Positions 22,280-40,632 are shown, counted from the first letter of the stretch. The stretch: 64,000 nucleotides of DNA from Eucommia ulmoides (GCA_016647705.1 CM028327.1:43960017-44024016); one strand, 5' to 3'. The notes: generated from the sequence alone by a model not told the origin. A program made the numbers and translations.

Positions 22280-22640
22280 GTTTTACAACCCATTTTCATG
22301 GGAATCAATACAATTTAATAAAATATACACTTAATTTACAATTTAACTATTGACACGTTTTTATGTAGTTCAATAAATTTTTTTGTTTCAGTTTAAAGCT
22401 TCTAAATATACACTTAATTTTAAAGGGTCATTCTGTTATATTGAATAAAAAATGTAACAAAGAATCATTTAAAACTGAATACATACTTAGAGAGTTTAAA
22501 CAATTCAATATAACAAAATGACTATTTAAAATTGAGTGTATACTTAGAAGGTTTAAACTGAAACAAATTTTTTTATTGGATTATATGGAAACGTGTCAAT
22601 AGTTAGACGGTTTAAAATGAATTTTGTCCTAAATTTAATG
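22280..22640. repeat. Foldback element next to the RPS8 promoter
   Basis: Two arms of roughly 120-150 bp are inverted around about 22475. AACTATTGACACGTTT and CAGTTTAAAGCTTC with TTATATTGAA on the left mirror TTCAATATAAC, AAGGTTTAAACTG and ACGTGTCAATAGTT on the right. It is non-coding. It ends about 100 bp before the telo-box, so it could affect RPS8 expression or act as a source of hairpin RNA. Confidence 0.7.
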
Positions 22641-22734
22641 TTGTGTGGGTATATATTTAGCAAAAAGAGGTGTACATAAAGAATAATGAACGAAATGACT
22701 AATTTGCCCATATTCAAATTCAGTCTATGCAAAC

Positions 22735-22742
22735 TAGGGTTT
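22735..22742 (-). promoter_or_regulatory. telo-box of the RPS8 promoter
   Basis: TAGGGTTT on the plus strand is the complement of AAACCCTA. This element is enriched near transcription starts of plant ribosomal-protein genes and commonly acts with site II elements. It lies 94 bp upstream of the RPS8 ATG and just before a (GA)n leader (22768-22792), which fits the gene class. Confidence 0.7.
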
Positions 22743-22835
22743 CATCAATCGTCGTCGAAGAATAGAGTGGAGAGAGAGAGAGAGAGAGAGAGCTGAGCAG
22801 AAAAGTCCGTCGTCTCTCCGCTGCACTGAGCCAAG

Positions 22836-27039
<4,204 letters not shown>

Positions 27040-27099
27040 ACAACAACTTCTTTGTACCTGTTTGTTTAGTGCTTGATTTTGATATCTCAAATCGCGGTT

Positions 27100-27445
27100 T
27101 TGGAGCCTTAAAAAAGGCTCATCCAAACGGGTCCTTATTTAGTTGATGTTTTTAACCAGTTTTGAGAACAAGTTAATGCATGGTTAATTTAAATACATCT
27201 TTAATTTTTATAAATTATAAAGGGTTATTTGATCATTTTTCATTTGGATTGTTAAAAATTATTTTGAAAATAATTTCAAAATCATGCTGGGTATTTTGAA
27301 ATTTTGAATTTTGAAATTTCGTTGTTTGAAAATTTGATGTTTGGTTTGGGCATATTTTGTTTAGATGAAAATTTTAATTGATATCTGATTCAAACGAGGT
27401 TAGCACAAGTTTAATTAAATAAAAATTTTAGGTGGCATTTGATTA
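27100..27445. other. RPS8 3' flank, nothing further recognised
   Basis: AT-rich sequence after the RPS8 stop. The 3' UTR end was not determined. Confidence 0.5.
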
Positions 27446-28444
27446 GGTTGCGTTTGGGTAAGGGATTTGATAAATTCAAAGGATTTGTAAAATGAAGGGA
27501 TTTTAAAATCCTGGATTTTGAAATCTCTTCATTTTACAAATCCGTTGTTTGGATGATTGTTTGAACTGAAGTATTTGGATAATTTTTTTTATCTATTTTT
27601 TATCCCACTTTTTTAAAAAAAAAAAAGAAAAAAAAGACGAAAATGGAGAAGATCAGACGAAAAAAAAAAAGACCAACATATTGAAGAACAAATTCCGACG
27701 ATTTCGATTTCGAAATTGAGATTTCGATTCAATCGTCGTTTGATTTAGTCGGCGAACATAATTTGGGAACAAAAACAAAAATCCATTGATGAACAAACCC
27801 AAATCGATGAACATGATGAACATATTTCGATTTCGAAGACGAAATCGAGATGATGATCGAATTGAAATCGAAACCCAAATCGATGAACAAATCGAAACCC
27901 AAATCGATGAACAAACCCTAAATCGAAGCAACGAAATCTAAGTAGAAATCAAAGTAGAAATTGAAATCCTAAATCGATTTCGTTTTTGAAATCGAAATCG
28001 ATTTTGTTTTCGATTTCAAAAACGAAATCAATCAAAACCAGATGATGACGATGAAGTAGCAAACGACGGCAACGGAGGATAACCAGACGACGGCAACGAA
28101 GACCAGACGATGGCGACGGAGGGAGCTCGTTGAATGAGAAGGAAAAACAAGAAAAAAAAAAGGATAAAAAAATAAAAGAAAGAGCAGATCGCGGCTAAAG
28201 GTTGAAGAGGGGATCTCATAATAATTATGAAAATTACCTCCATGTCTGTTTTTGCAAAATGGGAAGGGAAGAATTTGAGAAATTCAACCTCTCCCAAAAG
28301 TATTTACAATCCCTTCATTCACCCCTAAAAGAATTTGACAAATTCTTTCCTCTCTTACCTAAACAAGGGATTTGTCAAAAGAGCATTTTGAAATCCCTCC
28401 CCCAAATGAAATCCCTCGTACAAATACCCTATCCAAACACAACC
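27446..28444. mobile_element. PIF/Harbinger-like element, 1 kb
   Basis: The ends GGTTGCGTTTGGGTAAGGG and TACCCTATCCAAACACAACC are inverted and flanked by TTA (27443-27445, 28445-28447). Inside, at 27700-28030, the words AAATCGATGAACAAA and AAATCGAAATCG repeat several times. No transposase is recognisable, so it is non-autonomous. Confidence 0.7.
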
Positions 28445-28835
28445 TTAGTGTTTTTGTTTTTCTGTTTCTAATGATAATATTTTTATTAAAATGAGAATTA
28501 TGTTTCCATTCTAGAGTATTTTGGGAATAGTAAAAACAAATTTCTTTTAATTTATGAGAACAAAAACAAAAAACACGTTTGCTTGTAGTATTTTTCTTTT
28601 TCTTTAGATGTATGGTGGTGATGGGAACAATTTTGATAAGAATTATTTTTGTGTCTCATATCCTTAAGAAATTTAAGAGTTACTCATAAATCACTTTCAA
28701 ATTTTTGGGAACCAAAACATGTTTACCAAATGTGTTTTTGTACATTAATTTTAAAATTTTGAGAGTGGGAATAGAAATCAAGAAATATAAACAGTAACTA
28801 AACAGGTTAACTTACGAATTTAGAAAAAAAAAATT

Positions 28836-29327
28836 GGTTGCGTTTATGTGAGAAATTTGATAAATTTTTGTAGTTTTTAAAAGTCGGAATTTTGAAATTT
28901 CATTATTTATAATTTTCTTGTTTGGATAATTATTTTAGATGAATAATTTGATTATGTAATTTTATAATTTAGTTGTTTTGACAGATAAGTATTTGTACGT
29001 AAAATTTTATACTTATTATATATTCATTTTATAATTTTTATATTTATTTTAATAATATGTTTCTAATTACACTATTTTGATATTTATTTTAATAATATCA
29101 TTTTAATTATCCCAGTGAAATCATTTTTTGGAGGGATTTGAAAAAAATGCATGTTTTGAAAGGATTTGGAAATTGTATTTCTCCCATTTAAAATTTCATT
29201 TTACAAAATTCAATGAATTTTACAAATCTCTTTTAATAGCAATTAAATAAATTTAGAAAAATAAAATTAGAGAATTTTTTTTTTCAAAGTGAAATTTCTC
29301 CATGAATTACCTTATTCAACCGCAACC
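28836..29327. repeat. Related TIR element, 0.5 kb
   Basis: The ends GGTTGCGTTTATGTGAGAAA and ATTCAACCGCAACC match those of the 27446 element, with TTA on the right flank but ATT on the left. It is probably an older member of the same family. It is AT-rich and non-coding. Confidence 0.5.
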
Positions 29328-30667
29328 TTATTATGATTAGACCCTTATCCCAAAATCAATTAGCTTAATTTGGATGGTAAATTAGATAAATTCAATAAGA
29401 AATTTCATTAATTTATGAAATTAAAAAATAATGAAAATTTGATATTTTAAATTTTGAATTTTGTTTACTGAATAAACTCATTTTTCGTGCTAAGTACAAA
29501 TTTAATTAAATAAAAAATCTTAATTTATCAATTTAAAAAAAGGACAATTGGTAATTATTCCCAAATAGCGGGTGTAATCTATTACTACACTAATTTAAAA
29601 CATAAGTTTTGATTTAACCCCTTAAATTAATTTTTACTTGCGTATTAATCTCGTATGTACTTACGTCTGTGTAATATTAATTATATGTATTTGTATAATA
29701 TTAATTACAAATTACATATAACTATATTACATATAATTGTTTAATATTTCTTACATTTAACAAATATTTTACACACAAGTTAAATACATATAATTGTGAG
29801 AGTATAACACTTGCAATGGACCTTCTGCCTTTTATAATGCTCGAGACTAAAGTACAAGTTGCAATCACGTATGAGATTTTTTTAAAATTAAAAATAAAAT
29901 AAGGAACTTGCCACATAAACACCTTTTAAAAAATCTTTTATCACAATTAGAATTTTATCCCCAAATCATTCACCGAGTTTTAATAAGAAATTTAATAAAT
30001 TTACAAAATTTTAAAAATTCAAAATTGATTTTTTTTTTTTTAATTTTAAAATTTATTTTTTTATAAAATTTGTTATGTGAGTATAAATATTTGAAATTAT
30101 AATTTTATTGATTTAATTAAAAAATAGAGAAGCATATCTCATTTGAAATGTTATTTTTTATTTTTAAAACCCTTTTCCATGCCAAACATATTTAACATAT
30201 GAGTTTGAAAAATCTTATCTTATCCCAAAATCATTCACCCAAACACACCCTAACTTTTTGAAAGGCATTCAAATAGGCAAGGAAAGGGACTAAAAAGAAT
30301 AATCTAAAAAGATGTAGGGTGCAAATTGTAATTGTTTACAAAGCCGGTTCTTCCGTAAGGTGCTATTTTGTCATTGGTTAGCCAGTTGAAAGATAAATTG
30401 GATTGAGAAAATTACACTTTTCACCCCTAAAGAATAAAACTGTTTTCATATGGACCTTGTAATATATTAAATTACATATTTAGTCCTTTAAATTTTACAT
30501 TTATGTTATTGATAATTTTGAATGGAAAATAGATTCAAGAAGTTCTCCTTTAATAGTTAATCATGATTCTCTCTTATTCTTCAGTTGAATCATATTTAGG
30601 GAGAACTTAAAAAAAAACATATTAAATTCAGGGGAGTAATTAAATAACAAAATATCCATTTTAAGAG
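29328..30667. other. AT-rich intergenic DNA with eroded repeat fragments
   Basis: Repeated words such as AAATTTAATAAATTTAC and CCAAACACACCCTAAC (30240) suggest degraded MITE ends. No gene, RNA or complete element could be supported. Confidence 0.5.
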
Positions 30668-31109
30668 TTGTGCTAGTAACGATTCTTTTTGGGTCGGTTT
30701 CATTAGAAATTAAAACTGAAACAGTTAAAATATATACCAAACGCAAAATCAAACCATAAAGCGTCGATTTTTCAAAAAATATTTTAAAAACTAAACCGTT
30801 TAATTTAATGCAAAATTAGTCAATATACGTATAAAAATATATGTATATATTATAGACACACAAATTTAGTGTCAAAATATAAATAAATAAAAAAGTGAGG
30901 GTAATTTATAATAAAAATAGATCTAAAATACTGGTTACGTGGTTCGATTTTACGGTTATTATCCCAAATCAAAAACAAAATCAAAACCGTTTCGGTTTTC
31001 AATTCCAAAACCAAAATCGTAACTGAAACTATTTAATCGGTTTCAAAAGAGAATCATTCGGTTCAATTTAATTCGGTTATCCGTCAATTTGGTTTCAATT
31101 GCATCCCTA
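30668..31109. repeat. Foldback repeat upstream of SEC (family of 40388)
   Basis: Its halves contain inverted GGTCGGTTTC and ATTTTACGGTTA sequences plus TCAAAACCGTTTCGGTTTTC, and it ends with GCATCCCTA. The element at 40388-41107 has the same CGGTTTTCAATTCCAAA core and ends. It lies 520 bp upstream of the SEC ATG and is non-coding. Confidence 0.55.
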
Positions 31110-31629
31110 CTTAAAAAAGCCACGTGATGAGCACTGTCTATTTTTCATTTAAAACTATTAACATCATTTTTAATTTTGTGTGATTAACATAAATATGAAA
31201 TTTAAGGGTCTTTTTTTTTTGGTTACATATGTTAGAGGAGGAATTTGAACTCTAGACCTTTCATAAGAGAGGCGGCTACGGATAATATGGGGGTAAATAT
31301 ATAATTTAATAAATCTTAGAATCTATATAAATAATATTCTTATACTTAAGAGGTTCAAAATGTAATTTATTCCATCACTTCGATTTAGGACAGTGAAATA
31401 AATACGCTCTGCAGTTCACGCGGTAAGAAGGATCTTTCGACGATCTTCTCTCTCCTCTCTCTCTTTCTTACTTTCGCTTTTTTGATTTTTTTCCGGAAGG
31501 TCTCGAGGAATCGAGTCGACAATCTCCCTATATCTCTGCTGTTTTAGCGGTTTCCTTCTCTCTATCTTCCATGAAAATCGGGTGAGTTTTTTTTTTTTTT
31601 TCCGTCGATTTCTTCAATCACGGCGCATC

Positions 31630-34600
31630 ATGCTGTTGGCGGCGAAACAGGAAGGGATGCTGTCGTTGCAGACTGATCCACGGCAGAACCAATCGCAGCT
31701 GCTGCAGCTGCAACAGCAGCAGCAGCAACAACATTTTTTGCAGCAGGCTGTTTCGTCTGCTAGGGTTCCGTACAATGGCGATCAGCGAGACAATTCTCTC
31801 GCGCTCAAACCGGAATCGGATCTGTCTTTGTCCAATCTTAAGATTTCTCAGCCAGAGGAGTCCGGTGAAGGTTAATTTATTTTCGATTTTTTGTTGTTTT
31901 TTGTCAAATTTCTGGGTTTATGTATGTTCACGTGCTTAGTAATTATTTTTGTGGTTGATCGATTCGTTATATTTAAAAAATAACGATATTATTCGTTTCA
32001 TTACCAAAATTTTAGACGTTCTATATATATAATTGACAAGTGTTCTTTGATGAGTACTTTGTTTGGTGCCGTGATGAATGATAAATATTAATTAAAATTG
32101 AAGTAGAGTTTGCTCAGGTGCACGGTGTGTACGTACAGTTCAAAAAAATGTTAGTAAAGAGTTATGGAAGGACCGGAATGCCCATGAGGAATTTAGGATT
32201 TAGGGTTGTGTTGTGGTTGTATAAGTGTGACGCCATATGGATCTTTCCAAAGCCACCGCATGAAAAATTTCAATTCGAAGCATATATAACTTGTAGATTC
32301 TTAAAATTTGTATATTGGTGAAATTGAACTGATGGATTGGAATTTGTACTGGAGAAACTTCTGATTTGTGTTTGGAGGAAGCCTAAAAAATATGACATGA
32401 ATGATACTATACTCAAGCTTCTGAATGTTGAAAAACAAGAATGTAAAAAAAATTGTCAATCTTATGAGCAGACCCTTGTAGTGAAGAAACCTTGTACATT
32501 GTAGAAACAACATTTCGATTAACGCAAATTGAAAACATGTAAACTGGTCACGCTCAAAACTCTCAGCCCCATGTTTGACAGGGCCTTGAAATGAAGAAAC
32601 ATTGTATACCATAGCAGCTATATTTTCATTGGCAATAAGGATAAAAAGTCACTCGATGGTTTAAAAAAAGCTAGGCTAGGATCGTAATGTGTAGTGCAGA
32701 GCAGTTTGGTTGGCTGATCTTCAGTTTACTCATCTATAGACATCAAAGACATCTAATTCAGAATAAACAAACATTCTAGCTAGACGTTAGGGTGTGAATG
32801 ATTGTTAGTTGCTTAATCCGTGTCGAATTGACACTTAAATCAAGGGAGGGAAATACATTTTTTTTTTTTGGTTAAGTAATGGATGGACTAGGTTGGCGAA
32901 ATCGTTTTTGTAACTGCGTTCTGCTTGACATTAAACTCGTATATCTTTAGCACTTCTTGTGCCTTGTAAGTGGGATAGTGTTTCTAGTGTCCGTATAGCT
33001 TTTGTAAGCTCAGACTTTACGTGTTCAGTGTTCTTGTATCTATATCTCTTTCTTATGCTATTGGTCTCAAAATGCTTTTATATATGCTTTGGTGATAAAG
33101 CGATAGATTCTATTGCTTTGCAGCAGTGGACGAAGGCATTTTGATCCTTGCTCATCAAAATTACAAAGCTGGGAATTATAAGCAGGCACTAGAACATAGC
33201 CAGGTTATCTATGAGAGGTGTCCATGGCGTACTGATAATCTGCTTCTCATGGGTGCCATTTATTATCAGGTATTTTTCGCAGGGTTACTGATCACTTTCT
33301 TCTGCCTCTCTTTGACAGAACTCTTCTTTGCATACAAAATTAATGTAAGTCTTACGGAATAACATATGATGTTTCATATTCTAGTTGCATGACTTTGATA
33401 TGTGCATTGCCAAAAATGAAGAAGCACTCCGATTGGAGCCACGTTTTGCTGAATGTTTTGGAAACATGGCAAATGCTTGGAAGGTGACATCCAAGTATCT
33501 TTTTCAATGCAATGTTTTGTTGGTTAATTTTTCAGGATCAAATAAATGAGATGCTTATCTTTTTTTTGCTACAGGAAAAAGGCAACATTGACATTGCAAT
33601 CCACTACTATTTGCGCGCTATTGAGGTTTGTTTATAGACATGTTTCTTGTTAATGCAAGTAATTAGTTTGTTCTGTTAAGCCTCGGGTTATTTATTATTA
33701 TTATTATTTTATTCGTTTGGTGTTAAACTTTTAATTGAGGGTTGGCACTCAAGTATTTTTGGAGATTTTTGTGCTATGTATTTTGTTAAGAAAATACGTG
33801 GTTAGTCTCTTCCATTTGACGATGGCGTAGTCTAGATCAGCACCTTGTCATGGCATTATGTAGTCATTATCCGGTTATAAGTTGGGGCAGACAGTCTTCC
33901 TCAACTCGGGTAGATCGTGGACACATATCTAATGGTTTATTGTAACATTTGCTGGTTATATTACCATTTGATGCATTTGAAATAGGGTGCTTAAGTTGCT
34001 ATGCCCTGCATTTGTCACAAAGTAGCCCTGTTATTTAATTACTGTTTGCAGAAACTGATTGTTGCATTGTTCAATAATGATGATACGAAGGTGCTTGTTT
34101 GCCTTGAGTAACTTTATATTATTGTTGACTAACATTGTCAAACAAGGTTTTGTTTTATAATAGGCATTTGGGTGTATAGGTTACTAGGTTGACATTGCTA
34201 AGCCGGAAAGTTAATCAAGTTGGTGATCTTTCTTTCTTTCTTTCTTCGTCTTATTCTTCTTCGTCTCATATGTTAAGCTGTTGCTGTTTGGTTATCAGGT
34301 CCATTGGTGTCCGTTCTTTGACTAGGGAGTTGGCTAGGATTTATATTCCAAAAGTGAAGGATTTAATAATCTTTGAATTGGACTTTGTTGTTCCATAATT
34401 AGCATGGCATTTATATTTTTCCCGTTTCTGAACGTGTCTGATGCAGCTTCGTCCTAATTTTGCTGATGCCTGGTCTAACTTAGCTAGTGCATACACACGA
34501 AAAGGAAGGCTAAATGAGGCTGCAAAATGTTGTCGCCAAGCTCTCGAATTAAACCCTCAAATGGTAGATCCTTATCTCTGTTTCAGTGGACACCGTAACA

Positions 34601-37600
34601 AGAAGTGGATTTCCTATTTTTCTTTTACGAACTTCCCTATGTTTATAGGTTGATGCTCACAGTAACCTCGGAAATCTGATGAAGGCTCAAGGTTTTGTGC
34701 AAGAGGTAAGACTTTTAAGGCTTATGTTACTTTTGATGAGGACAGGACTTTTGACCTCGTGCACATTTTAATTTTTGTGATCTCGTAATTTGGAAGTAAC
34801 AGGAAAGTGATACTTCTCTGGATTTGAAGTGGTTGTATCATTCAGCAAGGAGTGGGTGTTATTTATATTAGGCTTGTTGGCTCTCTTTTGTTGCCTAATA
34901 AAGGTTTGAATATGTATGTTTTGGGCCAGGCATACAATTGCTATGTTGAAGCGATCCGCATACAACCAACTTTTGCCATTGCGTGGTCCAATCTGGCTGG
35001 CCTTTTCATGGAGGCAGGTGATTTTAACAGGGCCCTGCAATATTATAAGGTATGAAACAATTGTTTCTGGAGTTATTGTTATTTACTTTTAAACTGGTTT
35101 GCACATCTTCTGTTGACTGTCTAGTGTATATTACATTTTAATAATATTTGTTTACTTGTGTTCTGATGACTTCAGTTGTGATGTTTTGTTGCTTTGTGTT
35201 TGGTTATTTAATTTGATGCAAGGATGTTTTATTTTTCAGGAAGCTGTTAAACTCAAACCTGCATTTTCTGATGGCTATTTGAACCTGGGTAGCGTGTACA
35301 AGGTACGTTCTTGTGTCTTGTGCTTGTAAGGTCACTAGCTGCAAACAGCAGGAGAAGAATCTGGAGAAATACATAGCGTTCTTTGTATTTTCCAGGCTCT
35401 GGGAATGCCGCAAGAAGCGATTGTGTGTTATCAACGTGCTCTCCAAGTGCGACCTGACGACGCCATGGCTTACGGTGAGTGCTATATCCTCGTATTTTCT
35501 GTTTTCATCACAAGTATGTGTCATTCATTTTTTTGCTCTTTGACATTGCAATGATCCTTTATGGCAATTATATAATGCACATATCCTCTACATATTGTGA
35601 CCCTTCGGAAGCCCATATAAGCTGCCCAATATTCAGGAATGCAGCATCACCTGCTTGGTGCATCATATGGATGAAGAAGTGTACTAAATAGAAAGCTGAA
35701 ATTCATGATTTAAAGTTATTTGTTTCTCGTCATTTGATATTGAAAATGTTATCTATTGTGCTGTTTTGGCTGTACTTGCAACTTTTTAGCTAGTGCACAG
35801 AATCTGGTTCTATATTTGATATCGTTTTCCAATTACATTTAAATGGTGTGGCTTGGAATGGGATCCTTTTAGCTCTTAGATGGTGATTCAATTGCTACAA
35901 AAAAATTTCAGGCAATTTGGGCAGCATATATTACGAGCAAGGCAACTTGGATGTGGCTATACTTCACTACCAGCGAGCCATTGCTTGTGATGCTGGATAC
36001 TTGGATGCTTATAACAATCTGGTTGTCTACTTATTCATTGATAATTTTTCTCTTTATATGCGTGTGCGTGTGTATTTTTTGCAGTGTACTGTTTTTATTT
36101 AGACCTCAACTGATGCCATGTTTTTTACCCTTTTTTTTTTTCATAGGGTAGCGCACTGAAAGATGCTGGTAGAGTTGAGGAAGCAATTCATTGCTACCGT
36201 GTAGGTTTAATGCCATTGCTATTGTTGTGTCATGAGAGTGTTTTTCTATCAGTCCATTTCTGATTTTTGTTCTTTTTGTAACTTTGTTATTCCATGAAGC
36301 AATGCCTGGTTTTGCAACCCAATCATCCTCAAGCACTTGCTAATCTTGGGAATTTATATATGGATTGGTATGTATACATGCATACTTCTGTGTTCTCGTC
36401 AATCGTTCTAACATGATAAATGTCCTTCAAGATTGTTTTGTTCTCATCTTGTAGGAATATGGTGAATGCTGCTGCACAGTATTATAAGGCGACATTGGCT
36501 GTCACAACAGGACTTTCTGCTCCCTTCAACAATTTAGCAATAACTTACAAACAACAGGCAAGAGGCTCCCTTTGTTCTCTAACCCCCCTAACCACTCCCC
36601 CCTCCCCCCCCCCCCCCTCTTTCAAAAAAAAATAAAAATGAAAAAGAAACATTGGCTGTCACAACAGGAATTTCTGCTCCCTTCAACAATTTATAAATAG
36701 CATATGAGCGACAGGCTATAGGGACCCTTTGTTTTTTTCACCACCCCCTCCCCCAAAAAAATGAAAAAGAGAAAAGGTTAATGCAGACTTGCACATCCAT
36801 GCATACAGTCTTCCTTATTCTTTCCTACGATCTCCAGTTTTTTTTCTGTAAAGTGCAATGGGTCTTCATGAATACGAGAAAGAAAACTAACCTTTTCCTA
36901 GAAAATATTATCTATGATTTGACTTCACATTTTATCTGAATATTTGCATCAATTTATTTTCTTAATCTTAATGACAGGGTAACTATGCCGAAGCTATATC
37001 CTGCTACAATGAAGTTCTTCGGATTGATCCTTTGGCAGCTGATGGTATGGTTAATCGAGGCAATACTTTCAAGGAGATTGGAAGAGTTAATGAAGCAATT
37101 CAAGATTATTTGAGAGCTATTGCTGTACGGCCTACCATGCCAGAAGCTCATGCAAATCTGGCTTCAGCATATAAAGACAGGTTTGTTGATTGCTAAGGGT
37201 TCAGATTCACCTATTTCACATGTAGCTTATTAGCTCATTTATATTCCATGAGCTTAAATATTTTCCTTTACAGTGGACATGTGGAATTAGCTATAAGAAG
37301 TTACAAGCAAGCACTGAGTCTACGTCCTGATTTTCCAGAAGCAACTTGTAATCTTCTACACACATTGCAGGTACACCAGGAAATAATATTTTGAGTTGCA
37401 ATATGTAGTTGATGTTATGATCGTTAGTACTAGTTAAAAACGGAACTTTTCTTTATCAGTCATCTTCGTCTAAGGAACATTGTGTTTAGTGTTCTATATT
37501 TATGCATGCATGCTTGTCTATGGGCTCCGTCTTATTTTTCTTTTAATGTTTTCATAATTCATGTAGATCTTTTGTGGACCATTAGTCGTATTATTGCACC

Positions 37601-40600
37601 ACGTTTTTTTTGTTGCTCGCCAATGTTGTGCTCTTCGCCTATTATATGGTTACCACTTATCAATCTTTTCACTGGTTTGCTTTCTTTATGTGTTAGGCAT
37701 TTCCCAATTACTTTGTTAAAGCTACTATCAATGTTATCTTTAATGTTGGAAATTGTTTTCAAGATGAGGATTGGTGGGATTGGTGGTGTCTTTAACTTCA
37801 TTTCAAGTTAAGCATAAATTGAATTAAAGAAACTATGGAAAGGAAGAAAAAAATGAGAAGAAAAATAAAAACTGGATCAAACATATGAATCAGCTTGATA
37901 CCTGCATTAAATTTCAGTTGTAATGATATGCTAGAGAGATCATATATATACTCATGTAATGATATATTAGAAAGATTATACAGTACATATACTTGGTAAG
38001 TTTTGCTGCAAATCTGCACATGCTCCCTTTTGTCATGGGAAATATGATCAAACTGGATATATCAAATTTTTGGAACCTACGTATAAGGAAGGATAAGCAT
38101 ATTGCTATGTGTGCTCCTGTTTCTTGTAATTTAAAATTACTTGCCTATTTGGATGAAACAAACTTTTTACAATGTTGGCATGAACATGGACCTGCTTGTT
38201 AAATTTCATTTGGATAAACTTTTATTTTGTCTATTTGACATGTTTTTCAGTGTGTTTGTGACTGGGATGATCGGGGAAAGATGTTCATTGAAGTTGATGC
38301 CATACTTAGAAGACAAATCAAGGTATTTTTTTTGCAACTTGCATTCAATTTCTTATCAATGCATCGATAGCTTGAATCATTGTTTTAGCTTTCCTGTTCA
38401 GGCTGAGATAGGTCTGACTGCATTGATTTGCTCTTTTTTCAGATGTCAGTTCTTCCGAGCGTGCAGCCTTTCCATGCCATAGCCTATCCTCTGGATCCAA
38501 TGCTTGCACTTGAGATTAGGTTTGGAACTTAGTTTTTGAATATCTGACATAAGGATTCACTCAAACTCACCTCACTGATTTGATTCCCTTGTTCTCGTAG
38601 TCGGAAGTATGCTGCACATTGTTCTGTGGTTGCATCTCGTTTTGCACTTCCTCCTTTCAGCCATCCTTCACCATTACCAATAAAGGGCGGGCACAGAAAT
38701 GGCCGCTTGAGGGTTGGGTGAGTTTTGCAGATACTATATTTTGCCTTTTCTTTCTTAAATGAATTGAGTTCTCTATAATGGAGTGTTGCCTCTTTTTTAC
38801 CCTTTTTCAGATACGTGAGCAGCGATTTTGGTAACCATCCCTTATCTCATCTTATGGGCTCAGTGTTTGGCATGCATAATAGAGAAAATGTTGAGGTTTG
38901 CTAATTTATGTGGCAGTTCATTTGGATTTTCTGTTCTTCTGAACCTCTTTTGGCTCTTTCAAGAGACATGATAAAAATTAATATGATGTATTTGCATTTT
39001 GAAGGTGTTCTGCTATGCTTTGAGCCCAAATGATGGCACCGAATGGAGGCTACGTACCCAAACAGAAGTTGAGCATTTTGTTGATGTGTCATCCATGACA
39101 TCCGATATCATTGCACGGCTAATTAATGAGGATCAAATACAAGTTCTTGTTAACCTTAACGGTTATACAAAGGTATAAGATTATTGCTCGTTCCCTCTGC
39201 TTTCATTTGTATAGTTTTTGGTAAAAAGAATCGACAATTCAGGTGCTCCTAGTCACGTATTCCGGAGAATTAAGTTCCTAGATTATGTAGGCTATTAAAA
39301 AATTTCAAGTGTTAGGATGAAGTGCTATCTATCGCATAGGAATCTGATACTTGTCAATATATACAAGTACTTTTAACGGATGTAGTGAAAATAATAAGGC
39401 TGAATCATACTTTGGACCCTCGAAGTTTGGGTTATATCTCTATGTGCCCCCTGATGTTCTAATTGTTACAATATACCCTTTAATGTTCCATATTTTGTAT
39501 TTAATCAGTCCAAATTACAAATTCTGGTGATTTTCTTACCAAAACGAGGACATTTGGAAACATGAAAAATACCACCAAATATCAATCTTGTAAAAGGCGG
39601 GGGCGTTGAGAGGGGCATTTTGACCTGTCCGGGCTGAGGCATGAACCTTGGTGCGTGGGACGTAAACTCACAAAAATTGCCCCCCTTATCGCCCCGGGGC
39701 AGTTAAGGTCTGCCTCGCCTCTTGGCGGGCCTCACAAATGCCTTTTACAACATTGCCCGATGTCTATAGTGTAAATCACATAAGCTTTGAGGAGCCACTT
39801 GTGTAATTATCTCTCCTCTCTACCACGAAATCGTAGGAGAACTGTTCATTGCTAGATTGAGGTAGTTCTTTGAAACATCAATTGGGAAGAACAAAACCTG
39901 GGGTGGGGTGGGGCATAATCAAACTACTTATTAAGTACCCAAAGAAGCAGTCTGGCATAAGTTCTTGTTTCATTGTACTAGTGATCTTTCAGTTTAGCAG
40001 TTGGTTTAAAATTTTGCCCTGCTAAATAATTTTTTTGGGGGACTCTTTGCTAATCCTGCAGGGGGCTAGGAATGAAGTATTTGCCATGCAGCCGGCTCCT
40101 ATACAGGTTTCATACATGGGATTTCCTGGAACCACAGGGGCAAACTACATACAGTATTTGGTCACCGATGAGGTTGGCGATCAGTGTTTTTTCTATTATT
40201 ATATCAGCATGCTTTGTGTTCTACATATCTAATGCACCTTCTATGCTCTTTCCCCTTTTCCAGTTTGTTTCGCCTGCTTGTTTCTCGCATATTTACTCTG
40301 AGAAGCTAGTCCATCTCCCCCATAGCTACTTTGTGAATGACTACAAGCAGGTAACCTTCGAAAAAATCACATATGGTCTGCCATTTTTAGGGATGGCAAC
40401 GGTTCAGTTTTGAGCCGGTTTCACTAGAAACCAAAACCGTTAGACAAATACCAAAACCAAAACTAAATTCAAAACCATCGTTTTTTTAGAAAACAGTTTT
40501 AAGACTTAATTGTTTAATTTTATTCAAAACTACAACCAAAACAACCAAACGTTTTTTATATATAAACAAAAAACATAACTAAAATATCGGAAGAAATTAT

Positions 40601-40632
40601 GAAAACCCTAAAATTAACCCAATTAGCCCTAT

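Noticed and set aside
31582-31629. Upstream extension of the SEC frame
   Set aside because: The frame would start at GTG and encode poly-Phe from a T run. An ATGAAAATCGG/GTGAGT just upstream does not splice in frame, so the ATG at 31630 was chosen.
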